DNA from: Archegozetes longisetosus
Taxonomy: Eukaryota; Arthropoda; Arachnida; Sarcoptiformes; Trhypochthoniidae
DNA: 64,000 nucleotides
Direction of reading: 5' to 3'
Assembly (NCBI GenBank): GCA_018873245.2
Contig: JAEMBT020000005.1
Coordinates: 6,806,001-6,870,000 of the forward strand
Both the position numbers and the translations under genes were made by a program. The stretch's first letter is position 1; every line of letters starts with the position of its first letter. Of this stretch, positions 41,468 through 52,379 are shown in pieces. The notes beneath the pieces were generated by a model. That model worked only from the letters and a program-made list of their open reading frames with translations. It had not been told where the DNA came from and made no database searches.

Positions 41468-41964
41468 GTCCTTAACAAAAGTTCATGCTTCAGTAAACTA
41501 TTGATAACTTATCTCAACTTAAAAAACTTTGATAAGAGTTTCATCCATCACATAATGACCAATAAAGCGAATGCATATTAATAAAAGTTCATTATGCGCA
41601 TTATCAAAGCAATTCAATTGTACATATTTTTTATGAAATGAAATTTCTCAACAATATTCAAAGAGTTAATGGTCAGCCACTTACCGCCGCAATTTCTTAT
41701 ACCACGACCCAAGAAATAATCATATTTCGCTCCTGTTCGGTGAGCGGCTGACCATTAACTCTTTGGATGTTGTTGAAAAATTCCACTTCATAAAAAATGT
41801 GTGCAATTGAATTGTTTTGGTAGCAAAATGCGCATAATGAACTCTTATTAATATGCATTCGCTTTATTTTGGTCATTATGTGATGGATGAAACTCTTATC
41901 AAAGTTTTTTAAGCTGAGATAAGTTATCAATAATTTACTGATAGCATGGACTTTTGTTAAGAGG
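41468..41964. mobile_element. foldback element with ~215-bp arms
   Basis: Left arm about 41470-41686 and right arm about 41740-41964 are inverted copies, around 90% identical by eye, separated by about 55 nt. Shared landmarks are TTAACAAAAGT..CATGC at the outer ends, GATAAGAGTTTCATCCATCA in the middle and AAGAGTTAATGGTCAGCC at the inner ends. On the minus strand the right arm encodes a 77-residue ORF with SLCAFCYQNNSIAHIF, which resembles the zinc-knuckle end of non-LTR reverse transcriptases; that resemblance is weak. No target duplication was resolved. Confidence 0.8.
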
Positions 41965-42105
41965 TTTACCTTCAGTTTGGGCTTTCAATAGACTGAAAAA
42001 TAAAGATTATAGATATTGTTATACCGTTATTTGAAAACGGCTTAAGGATAAATTTTTTGTTTGGTCTGCTCTATTTCAATATTGTATTTTTTAAAGGTTT
42101 CTCGA

Positions 42106-42191
42106 ATATCAGGTTAGTCAATAGGTTCTCGACCTATTATGTATTACCATCAATGGATTATAAGCTGAGAACTTATTGACTGACCTGATAT
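42106..42191. repeat. short hairpin, 25-bp arms
   Basis: ATATCAGGTTAGTCAATAGG and its near-exact inverse (CTTATTGACTGACCTGATAT) face each other across about 36 nt. It could be a tiny MITE or a structured RNA; nothing distinguishes these. Confidence 0.75.
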
Positions 42192-42557
42192 ATTGTTAAT
42201 TATAATAAATGTTATGAGTTGATTGGATGCGTTATGGTTTAGTTAACGATTATAACTATTGGAGTAATTACATCAAAACATAAGATAAAAAAGATGCTCA
42301 AAAAATAGACATAAGAATAAAACGCAATATATGAGAAGATAGAAAAAATAACAATAAATAAAACAAATCGAGTGCAAAAACGAGTTAATTAATGACTTAA
42401 GTAAACTGACAAAATTTTCACGATTTCTTGATTCATTTCATTGTTTGATAATTTATTTTTACTCATTATATTAATAATTTACTTACACTTTGAAACGTTA
42501 AAATAGCATTACTTCAAAGACTATGCAGCATTTGTTTACATATGTCAAAGGTTTTCT

Positions 42558-42655
42558 GGTTTTAAACCTGATCTCACTAAACCAAGCTTAAAATTGGACT
42601 CCGCATAAGGTTCAAGGTTTAACTTTAAACCGAGTTTAGTGAGACCCGGTTTAGG
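42558..42655. repeat. inverted repeat containing TCTCACTAAAC
   Basis: Left TTTAAACCTGATCTCACTAA and right arm (inverse: AAACCGGGTCTCACTAAACT) with about 30-bp arms; AAACCGGG / GGTTTAG motifs repeat around it. Probably a degraded short element. Confidence 0.6.
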
Positions 42656-42869
42656 GCTTAAACCGGGCTTTGCCAAACCCCAAGTTGTGCATGCGAACCT
42701 AAATTTGTGACGTTTCATTTTCGAATTCTAAGCTGATTTCCTAAGTATATTCAATAATTTACTCATGAGCTCAAAAGAAAATGAGGCTTATGCTAAATGA
42801 ATTGTGCAATTCTGTAAAATTAATGACAGATTGACTAATTGGGGCGCAAAAGGTTGTTTGTAGTCATTT

Positions 42870-43380
42870 TACGACATAAGGAACTCACAGACAACTAATT
42901 CCAAGAGTTATAAACCGTTTTAGTGGAAGAATGAGTATTGAATATTTGAGAACGAGTGGCAGAAATCACCTCAGATCTACGGAATTGGTTCGTAAATTTA
43001 TCCAAAGAGATCCAAAAATTTCCATTAAATGAGCATATAAGGAGGAATGCTATTGATAGGTTCGAAAATGTGAGTGAGCTATACATTTCTAAAAAACTCT
43101 CAATGATGATACGTATCTAAAAGAAAGTCTGATCAATAAACTATTTTCATTTACTCTCAAACACCGTAATAATATTCTATTTTGGTCAGATTTAGCGACA
43201 GTGCATTATCATGGAGATATGCTGTCGTGGTTTCATTTGTAAAATATTAATTTTATTAAAAGGTACGCTTAATGTGCCACTAACACGACCTGTTGAGTAC
43301 TATTGAGCGAAATGTAGGAAATAATATGGCAAGTGAAAGGTCAGACTAAAAAATTAGGTTGGTGTCATGCGTATTTGAAA
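42870..43380 (+). pseudogene. degraded Tc1/mariner-type transposase
   Basis: Fragments in several frames resemble an IS630-Tc1-mariner transposase: near 42951 RNHLRSTELVRKFIQRDPK (helix-turn-helix region), and near 43181 FWSDLATVHYHGDMLSW followed by NINFIKR and LNVPLTRPVEYYWAKC, matching the catalytic DLA.HY...NVP..RPIE.FW block. Stops and frameshifts are frequent, so this is an old relic. Confidence 0.55.
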
Positions 43381-43482
43381 AATCTTACCTCTTAGGCTTA
43401 CTCAAAAGTTACGCAAACTATAGTGAAAACTTTAATATTAAATTTTCATGATAGGCCATGAGGATGTCTTTTCTTCATTCAA

Positions 43483-44458
43483 GTTGACAAAATTATTCCG
43501 TAAGCATACTATACCCCTAAATATAATTTGAACGAAAATCTTTTTGGAGGGACTATGGGTTGCGGAAAACTTTTTACAAAGTAGCGTATTCCGTCTTGCA
43601 TGGGTCTGTCCATAAACAACGTTAGTTCACACAGAAGTAAGAAGTTCATATTTTTTTATTATGATGAGTGGAATCAAAACTACACAAAAAATGATTGAAT
43701 ACGTGTATTTTGGTTCGACTGAAACCTCTCAACTTCATAGTTATAGCGCACTTAACTAAAAAAATGTTATTTATAGTTCAACAGAACTTTTCGAATAAGA
43801 GCACAAATATCTCAATATTGGTATCAAATTGAAGCATTTAAAAGTTCTTTCTAAAAACCATCCGCTCAAATATTCAAATCAGAATGATAAGAATTTCGTC
43901 AACAAAATAACCATCCAATACTGGCATTATTATAACGATTTTAGATAAATTCTATTGGAATCGAAATGAGTGGAATCCCTCATACTATTGTAAATGAAAA
44001 TACTATCCTTAAGTAAAATTTGCAATATATATAATACAAACTTAATTATAAATATTTAAGCAAATGATTTTTAGAAAGAACTTTTTGAAAGCTTTAATTC
44101 GATACTAATATCGAGATATTTGTGCTCTTATTCAAAAAGTTCTGCTGAACCAGAAATAACAATTTTTTAGTTAAGTGCGCTATAACTCTGAAGTTGGGAG
44201 ATTTTCAGTCGAACCAAAATACACTTATTCAATCATTTATTATGTAGTTTTGATTCCACTCATCAGAATTTAAAATATTAGCTTTTTACTTCTGTGTGAA
44301 CTAGGGGTTATTTATGGACAGACCCATGGGAGAAGGAATACGCCACTTTGTAAAATAAAAAAGTTTTCCGCAACCCATAATCTCTCCAAAAAGATTTTCG
44401 CTTAGATTATATTTAAGGGTATAGTATGCTCAAAAACCAAGTTCCTCAGTTTTGTCAA
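43483..44458. mobile_element. foldback element with ~370-bp arms
   Basis: Arms about 43483-43862 and 44066-44458 are inverted copies around a centre of about 200 nt. Both ends start TTGACAAAA; shared inner blocks include GCATACTATACC, TGTCCATAAA, TTTTGGTTCGACTGAAA, AAGTGCGCTATAACT-like sequence and GAGCACAAATATCTC. Arms are diverged by many substitutions and small indels, so it is older than the hairpin in the copy A intron. No transposase ORF. Confidence 0.8.
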
Positions 44459-45268
44459 TGATTGTACAATCATATAATAAAGTCGCACTAAAAAGGAATA
44501 CATTTTAGGGTTTAAACTTCGGTGTAAAACAGTTAAAGAAACTAAGCTGAACGCAACTTTTTCTCTTATCATTCATAACTTTTATTTCAATAAAAATTTA
44601 GATCCAATGAAGACATTATTTCTCTTATAAAACTTTTATAATTCTGATTTTTGTCAGTCATTGCTTTTACGTGAGAATAAAATTAAAGACTAATACTCAA
44701 AAAAAACATGTACGACTTTTATTTCATAATTATACTATAATTCATTATGTTACTATAGTTATTTGAAGATTTGATGATAAAAAACAATATTCTATATAAT
44801 TTTAAGTTGCAGAGTCCCAAAAGTGATGGCTCACCTGTATAGAAAAAAAACATTAGATAAACAGAAATTTCGAGTTTATTTTTAAATTCCGTATAGAAGT
44901 TACATTAGTTCACTTATTTTCATTAAAACCATGAGCAAAAATAATCTGATGAACATTTGAATACAATATAACTAGCTTGAAAACATATTGACAATTTATC
45001 ACTTTTATTAGCAAGTATTTTATTTCTTAAAAATCGTGTCAGACATACCAACTCATATTTTTACTTCTAATTTACAAAAGTTGTGCATAAGTTTGAAATA
45101 ATTAATTAAATGAGACAAAAATGTATATTATATTATAATTAGACTAAAGTAATCAGATTCAATATATTGAGTAAACTTACTTTCATAGTAATAGTCGTGA
45201 CCGATATTATAATCAATTATGAGATATGAAAAATTCTTAAGACGTAACAGAAATTTATAAAAATTCAT
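44459..45268. other. 3' flank of monooxygenase copy A
   Basis: AT-rich. From about 44990 it is similar to the 3' flank of copy B (about 52095 onward), marking the left limit of the tandem duplication. No gene seen. Confidence 0.5.
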
Positions 45269-48200
45269 TCACAAAATCAAAACTTTCGATAAAATGATCA
45301 CAAATATGAAAAGTGCATTCAATTTATAAGTAATATGTTTGTCATGAACTGCACCTGATACTAACAGATCTGATTTCTGACATTTTTTTTCAATAGGTTT
45401 ATATTCCTTCAAAATTTTCGGATATGAAACCAAATAATCCAAATCTATATCTTTTGATGTTTTAATTAAATAACAAGCCTGTTTTTGACTACTGAACTTG
45501 ATCAAATTCTGGTAATCATTATTCCAGTCTTCCTTCTCAGTTAAATATTTAGATAAACTCATGTTTTGCAGTTCTATCGGCAATTTGATAATTGGATCAT
45601 TATTTCGTCCATATCTGAAAGTTATGTAAAAGTTTTTAAGAAAAATTGAATAATTATAATTCAATTTTTAAAGTAAAATATATTTATAGGATCTTGTATT
45701 GAGGATCAACCATAGTTTTATGTAATTAATGTATAAATTACTTTCCTTGAAAAATAAAAGCATTGAAATAGAAAAAGATTTTTCAAACAAATGATAAAAT
45801 CATAATTACCCTGATAACTGTTCTACACCTGAAATCGTCATAACAGTTGATTCAGTCATTCCACTCAAACACGTTTGGCTGTTGTTTTTCATTCTTGGAT
45901 AGTATGAAAGGAATGTCGTACACATCTCATGTTGAGTAGATTCTCCACCCTATTATTAGATCAAAAATTTGAGATTTGTTAACAAATGGACATAAAATAA
46001 ATTTTCTAGAATTTTACAATAGTTGCAAAGTTTCTTGAGCTCGAATTATAAATGCATTCAGTTGTGATGATATCTCCTGGCATTATGTGCAAAATTTTTC
46101 TCAAAGGACGAAACTGTTGAAAATTGAAGTCATAATTCCTTTCGTTTTGAATCCATGGAAGTTCTTCGTTGCCTCGAAAGTGACGAGTTTTCACTTGTCT
46201 TCCTGAAAGAAAATGTTTCAAAAGTTAGCACTCGATAGGAAAGTAGGCAAGTATCATTAACCTCAAAACTTAATAATTCTCAATAACAAAATGAAAAGGC
46301 CATATATATATATATATATCTACTTGTTGATATCTTAATGGGACCTGGACGAAAGACCGACATTTAAGCTGAAGCTTAAGGTTTTCTTCTGTCAACAATA
46401 ATATAATTGTTGTCCTCGTTTTATCGATAACCACATTTGTAATGATAGCTGAAGAAGAGCAAGCCGAACTTTTTCGAACAAAAGATATCAAAACAGTGCT
46501 AATCTATACCTTCAGGCGAGTGGTCAGAGTATAAACATAACTATCATCATATGTGACATGGATCAACTAATGGTGATAATTATTCTTATACTCAAACAAC
46601 TTGCCTGACGAATTGGTAGTATGTGAGTACTCAATTTTTTCAACAAAACATCGAAATATTGTTGGTATACGTCGTCAGGCAAGTTGTTTGAGTATAAGAA
46701 TAATTATCACCATTAGTTGATCCATGTCACATATGATGATAGTTATGTTTATACTCTGACCACTCGCCTGAAGGTATAGATTAGCACTGTTTTGATATCT
46801 TTTGTTCGAAAAAGTTCGGCTTGCTCTTCTTCAGCTATCATTACAAATATGGTTATCGATAAAACGAGGACAACAATTATATTATTGTTGACAGAAGAAA
46901 ACCTTAAGCTTCAGCTTAAAAGTCGGTCTTCTTGTCCTGTCGGTCTTTTGTCCTGTCGGTCTTTTGGCTGTCGGTCTTTTTTCCTGTCGGTCTTTTGGTT
47001 ATCGGTCTTTCCGACCCAGACCCATCTTAATTATCAAGTTACTTGTTAAGAGTATAAAATTGTTTAAAATTTGATTTCGAATTTGTTTAGATTACTATGT
47101 CGGATATTCTATAAATTTCTTAATATCTCATATATTGTGTCTGATATAAGAATATGGTCGCAGGACAGGACAGCATTTTAGGTTGATATCACAAATTATT
47201 AAGTTATTCGATATAAGTCATACCCAAAAAGTGTGCGTGAGGTAGTGCTGAGAACACTTTTATTCCATCTGAAGGCATAAACTAAAAAGTTGTAAAACTT
47301 TTATATTTTGAATAAAGAATTGTTAATAATTATACTTTTCTAAAACATTCTGTATCACAATGAGCAGTCACTTCAAAATTTGGTTGCTTAGGAGGAATAA
47401 CAAGTCTATAAGTAGGAGAAGCTCCAAACATCAGAGTATACGCATCGTAACGTCTTAACTTTGAAGTGTGATACGCTCTGAATCCTGAAGAATCTATTCT
47501 GTTCTCAACTAAATCTGGATTGTCATAATGAGATTGCAAAAGAAAATAAGTTGTTTCATCATCAGCCCCTATTGGAAAGCCGGCTTCAGGAGGAGCTATT
47601 AATGGTTGTCCACCAGTGTTCCAAATAAAGTATGCATTCAAACAATGAATTAAATCTGGAGGCATGCTAGCATAGTCTGAACAGTCCATTCCTTCAGAAT
47701 TTAGATATTTATCCAATTGACTACTGTCTGGATGAATGCATACAAACAATAGAAAATGGTGGGTCAGATCTTCATTTCCGGGAGTTATTTTAGCCGAATA
47801 CTAATAAAGTTGATATTTTTTAATTTTAGGTCAAAATTTGTTAGAAATATTAAGTATCCTATACATTAAAAATGATTAATACTATTTCATACCTTAACCA
47901 CGTGTCGCTTTACCGGAAACTGAACCTTGAATAATTTGCACCAATAAACTGTATCTGTGTTTGGAATCGTTATCTGATCGTTTCGAAATAAAACATTTTA
48001 ATTATTAAAATTCAGTCAAATTAACAAAATTGATTGAAGTCATACGTTATTAACAGTGAAATCAAAATATTGCAAATCATCTTCTTTTGGATCTTCATAT
48101 TCCTCATTATCAATAAGTAATGCATTTTTTGAACCCCTTTCATGATGTTTATGCATTTGAATGCTATTAACAGAATTAGGATCGTGATCACCAAAAGCCC

Positions 48201-49962
48201 AGATAAGTCTTGTTGTGTCACTTGTTATTTCTATGTCTCTGGAATGATCACATGTCTTATAAGGTCTCGAGAATTGTAAAATAGTATGCGTATGATTTTG
48301 AGCTGATTGTAATAGTTTCCAATCTTGACTTTCATCTATTACTGGCATCGATTCATCGTCTGCAAAACGATCCTAAAAACAAATTCAATTGACAAAAGCT
48401 AAATAGTGTGCAGAATTCAGAACTGATTCTTTGAACCTATGGCTTTTCTAGTAAGTACTGTGATCTGCAATTGTTATTAATGAAACAGTCTCGATAGCGC
48501 TTTGTTTCAATACATGCAAATTTGGTTTTTAGACCAATACAATAAAAAAATGATGCAATACAATAGAAAAACTAAGTTTTATGCTTTGAAATAAAGTGCT
48601 ATCTCGGCTGTTTCATTAATAGTAATTGAAGCGTGAAATGGAAAAAACCAGACATCTCGCTATTACTTTTACTTTATAAAAAGGCCTATACATAATTTAC
48701 TGCTTATATTGATATACAGACCTGACATCTACCGTATCAAACTTTTTGATTTAGTTTCGATACATGTTTATAAAATCTTAAATAAAATAAATTGGAATTT
48801 TAATAATTATTTTCATAATCGAGTAGTTGTTGGGCAGTGCTTTGATTAAATTAAATCAATAGAAAGAAAACAATAATTTTTGAAAATGAGTAATATATAC
48901 CAACGCTATGTAGAGCTCTGAAATGTATCGATACTACCGATATTATAGGGCCTTTTGTTATGGAATGAGATGTCTGGTTTTTCTTTTCCATTTCACGTTT
49001 CAATTTCAGATCACAGTACATTGTTTAGCATGAGTCCGCTTTGGAACCAATTATTTATTTATTTTATGAAGGATTCACAATAAAAAGTTCTATTATATCG
49101 AAATATTACTGTGATAAGATTGCATTTTCTCTTATAAGACTAAGTTTATCATTTTTTACTTATTTAAAATGTATTAATAAGCATCAAAACGAAAAAAGTT
49201 ATCACAACTTGAATGATAGGATTATCAATGATATATCAGTGACTTTTAACATTGCAGTAAACTTTCCTCATATTAAACAAGTGCATCTCCATCGCGGGGT
49301 AAAAATAAAAATTTAATTTACCTAAATTTTCAATCAAAATAAACATTAAATGAATAACGCTTTATGTATTTCACAAAGAAGTCATTATTTTAATCCAATT
49401 AATCAATACTAAACCATCGAAAAAAGTTAAAAGTTTGTATATTGAAGATAACCATTAATGTAAATCTAATAATAGTCGCAAAAATGACTATTATATAAAG
49501 TTTCAATAATTCATTACGAAACTCAAATTTAGTACGCGCTCAAGTTTATTTAAATAAAATATTCTCTTAATAAAGAAACTCCTTTAAAAGCTCAGACATA
49601 TCGTTGGTGGATCATTCATTTGATAACTTAAGTAAAATGAACTCTTAGATCATACGAGAAAGCTTATAAAATTAGTAAATTTAGTATAGTTTTCATACAT
49701 GGAAATATGTTTTTCCCTCATCAGAGACCCAACCAATTACTATATCACTGTTCTTCATTCCACCATTTGGTGATATTCCGAACCCAATCCATCCTTTAGT
49801 TTTGACTTCAACCAGAAATGAAATTGTTTCAGTTTTGTCATCTGTTTTCCATTTTAGATGATATTTATGATGATGATCTAACCATTCGGAATGTATCCAT
49901 TGATCTGCACAAACTAATTGTAAAAATGCCACAATTGAAATGCTTATAAATGTGAAAAACAT
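45269..49962 (-). CDS. DBH-like monooxygenase (MOXD1-type), copy A
   Basis: Secreted copper type II, ascorbate-dependent monooxygenase of the DBH/MOXD1 family. Eight exons: 49962-49699, 48372-48046, 47973-47893, 47800-47336, 47281-47224, 46202-46018, 45949-45810, 45614-45269; 621 residues, open throughout (human MOXD1 is 613). A signal peptide (ISIVAFLQLVCA) precedes a DOMON domain (GWIGFGISPNGGM...SDIVIGW). Copper ligands by alignment to peptidylglycine monooxygenase: His238-His239 (DLTHHFLLF) and His315 (QSHYDN) for one site; His394, His396 (HAHFLG) and Met469 (HEMCTTF) for the other. All are present. The C-terminus ends in a hydrophobic stretch (LNALFIFVIILSKVLIL), suggesting a GPI signal or membrane anchor. 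The substrate is unknown; DBH hydroxylates dopamine, but MOXD1 substrates are not settled. Introns 1 and 5 hold mobile elements absent from copy B. Confidence 0.93.
46339..47026. mobile_element. TTAA-flanked element with a 257-bp near-perfect hairpin, in intron 5 of copy A
   Basis: 688 bp between TTAA at 46335-46338 and TTAA at 47027-47030. Copy B has a single uninterrupted TTAA at the matching place (about 53429), so it is an insertion with the target duplication typical of piggyBac-type transposition. Ends are weakly inverted (TGGGACCTGG...AAAGACCGA and, inverted, GATGGGTCTGGG...AAAGACCGA). Arms 46355-46611 and 46672-46928 differ at only about two positions across a 60-nt loop. A TGTCGGTCTTTTGTCC tandem array (about 46920-47010) follows the right arm. 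There is no transposase. Confidence 0.9.
48455..49019. mobile_element. MITE of the AGTACTGTGATCTG family, split by a second MITE, intron 1 of copy A
   Basis: Left end AGTACTGTGATCTGCAATTG at about 48455, right end GATCACAGTAC to 49019, the same ends as the intact copy at 51549-51730. The left part runs through GAAACAGTCTCGATAG, a middle GCATGTATTG-like region on the opposite strand, and the right inverted arm GCTGTTTCATTAATAG, and is then interrupted at 48628 by the nested element. Absent from copy B. Confidence 0.8.
48628..49001. mobile_element. nested MITE with GAARCGTGAAATGG ends
   Basis: About 374 bp inserted in the right arm of the outer MITE. Its ends are GAAGCGTGAAATGGAAAA and, inverted, GAAACGTGAAATGGAAAA, followed on both sides by ACCAGACATCTC. 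It is bordered by AATT at 48624-48627 and 49002-49005. No ORF. Confidence 0.8.
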
Positions 49963-52379
49963 TTTAATCTTTAGTGTAAACTTGTATTGACTGATGTACT
50001 GTATAGACTCGTACGAATGTCGAGAATTTAAACAAAATTGATAACATAAATCAGTCGGTTATCAATCAATTCTCAATTTCTATTTGACAAATGAAGCAAA
50101 TATGTCGTGATTTAAATTGTTTGCTATAAGATAACTTCGTCTCTTAGCTTTTGAGTAAATGAAGTAAGCTATTATCCTAGGTCTCAGAAAGCAGAGTTCA
50201 TGGACATCAGTAATGTTGTTGTACTATATCTTAATGTACTACACGCATTGCATTTTTAGATGCGTCGAACCAATGAAAGCACGTCCCACACGTGTCAACC
50301 AAATGTTATAAGAGGTGCATCACTTTTGAGATGCCATCAAACTTAAAATTCAATATTAACCAGAGACAGCATCTGAAGTTGATTAACGAGTAATCAAGTT
50401 CAACTTGTTTTAAGTTAAAAGTAGAGAAAATACTCTGATGACTAAACTTCGCAATGGTCAATTTGAAAATAGCTAATTTGAGAATAGCTAACTCTGTTTT
50501 GATTCTCATAATAACTGATTGTCGTAATTATATTCTTCAAATTTTTTGGACAAACTAAAAATACTTGATTTAGTAATATTAAAAGTTTAAATGAGCAAAA
50601 TTGTGAAACATTCTTGAAAATATTTTTCTTTTTAAAGACATATTTGAATTAAATTTTACGAATGACCAAAGCATTTCCTTAGGACTAATACATGTGCTTA
50701 ACTGATAAAATGAGATTAATTTCAACTTGGAAGCACTGAATGGCTTTTTCTATTCTTTATTGTATAGTGTTCTTTATATCACTTTATCCTATATTATTAT
50801 TGCGATAGTATATAATACGATTAGTAACAAAATTTACTTAATCTGAAATTTGTTACATTTAGTGCATTTATTCTAATGAATAGATGAAAATATGTCAATA
50901 GGAACAAAAAAACAGTGTTTGGCCATTTCGAAGTATTCCTATTCGAAAGTTTATTTAAAGTTTATTAAGATTAGTCTTAAATGTTTATAATTTGGTACTT
51001 TAGAATTTTCCATTTCATGATTAAGCACTCGAAACTTAAGATTTTTGAATAACTTTAAGTAAGATTAAAATGATTAGGTGAGTGCTATAAAGTGCTATCT
51101 GCAAACCTATTTGAATTAGAGGCAGAACTTTATAGTACTGAATTCACATAATACTGATGTGTTCAGAATGAAGGTGGTCAATTATAATTGTCTAACATCA
51201 ATCATCAAAATGTTATGTTGTCCGTTCAAAAGTTATTGTCCGGACTTTAGGTTATTAAAAAACTTTTAGAGTGAGATAAGAAAAATCAATTTTATTGAAT
51301 GACACAAAACTTGATCATTTGGAACAAGTTCAAAACTATTTTTTACTTTTTGTTTATTTATTCAAATTTTAAGAAACAATACTGTGTATAAATTTGAGTT
51401 TTGCTATTATATTAATGCATCTATTTATCTGTAAATGTTTATAAAATTTTTCTTTCAGCAAAGTTTTTTGTGCACAAAAAATGTACAGTATTGCAAATAA
51501 TAAATTGATCATGCCCCTACAATAATATTTATTTGTATATGTGATGAGTACTTCATAAGTACTGTGATCTGCAATTGCTATTAATGAAACAGCCGAGATA
51601 GTACTGCAGTTTCAAAACATAAAACTTTAGTTTTTATATTGTATTGGTCTAAAAACCAAATTTGCATGTATTGAAACTGCAGTACTATTTCGGCTGTTTC
51701 ATTAATAGCAATTGCAGATCACAGTACTAATAAAAGGAGAAAAGATTAATATGCACACGAAAAATATGAATTTTATTCAGTTATATATTTCAATTAAGTG
51801 TATGCTTTGTTACATAAATAACGGTTTGTGAAATAAATCGTTACTCCTTTTATTAGTACTTAAAGGAGTACTGATCATATGTGTAAATAAGTGTTATTGT
51901 AGGAGCATAATCGATTAGTTATTTGTAGTACTGTATTATTTAAGTGTTCTCATCTCAAGAGTCAGTAATATGTAGATGACGTAGAATATTATTCAAAAGT
52001 GCAGCTTGCTCTAAATTGACACAAGCATTTAAAACAATGTTGAATCATAAAAATCTTAAAAGATCAAAAATTGCTAAACATTGGAATCAATATAATTAAC
52101 TTGACAAATTTATGACTTCAACAAATGTTTTATTTCTTCAAAATCGTATCAGACATAGCATTTCATATGATTATTTTTAGTAAACATAAGTTTTGTATCA
52201 GTTTGAAATAATTGATTAAATGAGTCATTAACATTTTCTATAATTAGATAAAAGCAACCAGACTCAATCTATTTAATAAAATTACTTTCATAGTATTGAT
52301 AATAAGCGTAATCGATTTCATAATCAATTATGAACTTTAGAACTTCCTTAAAATGTAATCGAAATTTATAGAAATTTGT
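49963..52379. other. spacer between monooxygenase copies
   Basis: The left part (to about 51240) is the 5' flank of copy A and resembles the 5' flank of copy B (for example GTGTTCAGAATGAAG near 51159 and near 56668). The right part is the 3' flank of copy B. It contains an intact MITE at 51549-51730. No gene seen. The block at 50787-50890 is similar in inverted orientation to 62270-62390. Confidence 0.55.
51549..51730. mobile_element. intact palindromic MITE, AGTACTGTGATCTG family
   Basis: About 180 bp. Left arm AGTACTGTGATCTGCAATTG, continuing through GAAACAGCCGAGATAGTACTG, is repeated in inverse order at the right end almost exactly (arms about 70 bp). Bordered by TAA/TTA-like sequence. 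The same family occurs, disrupted, at 48455-49019. Confidence 0.85.

Noticed and set aside
46270-46491. Minus-strand ORF with the same N-terminal protein as a plus-strand ORF at 46792-47049
   Set aside because: Both are translations of the two arms of one inverted repeat inside an intron; there is no sign of selection on the protein.
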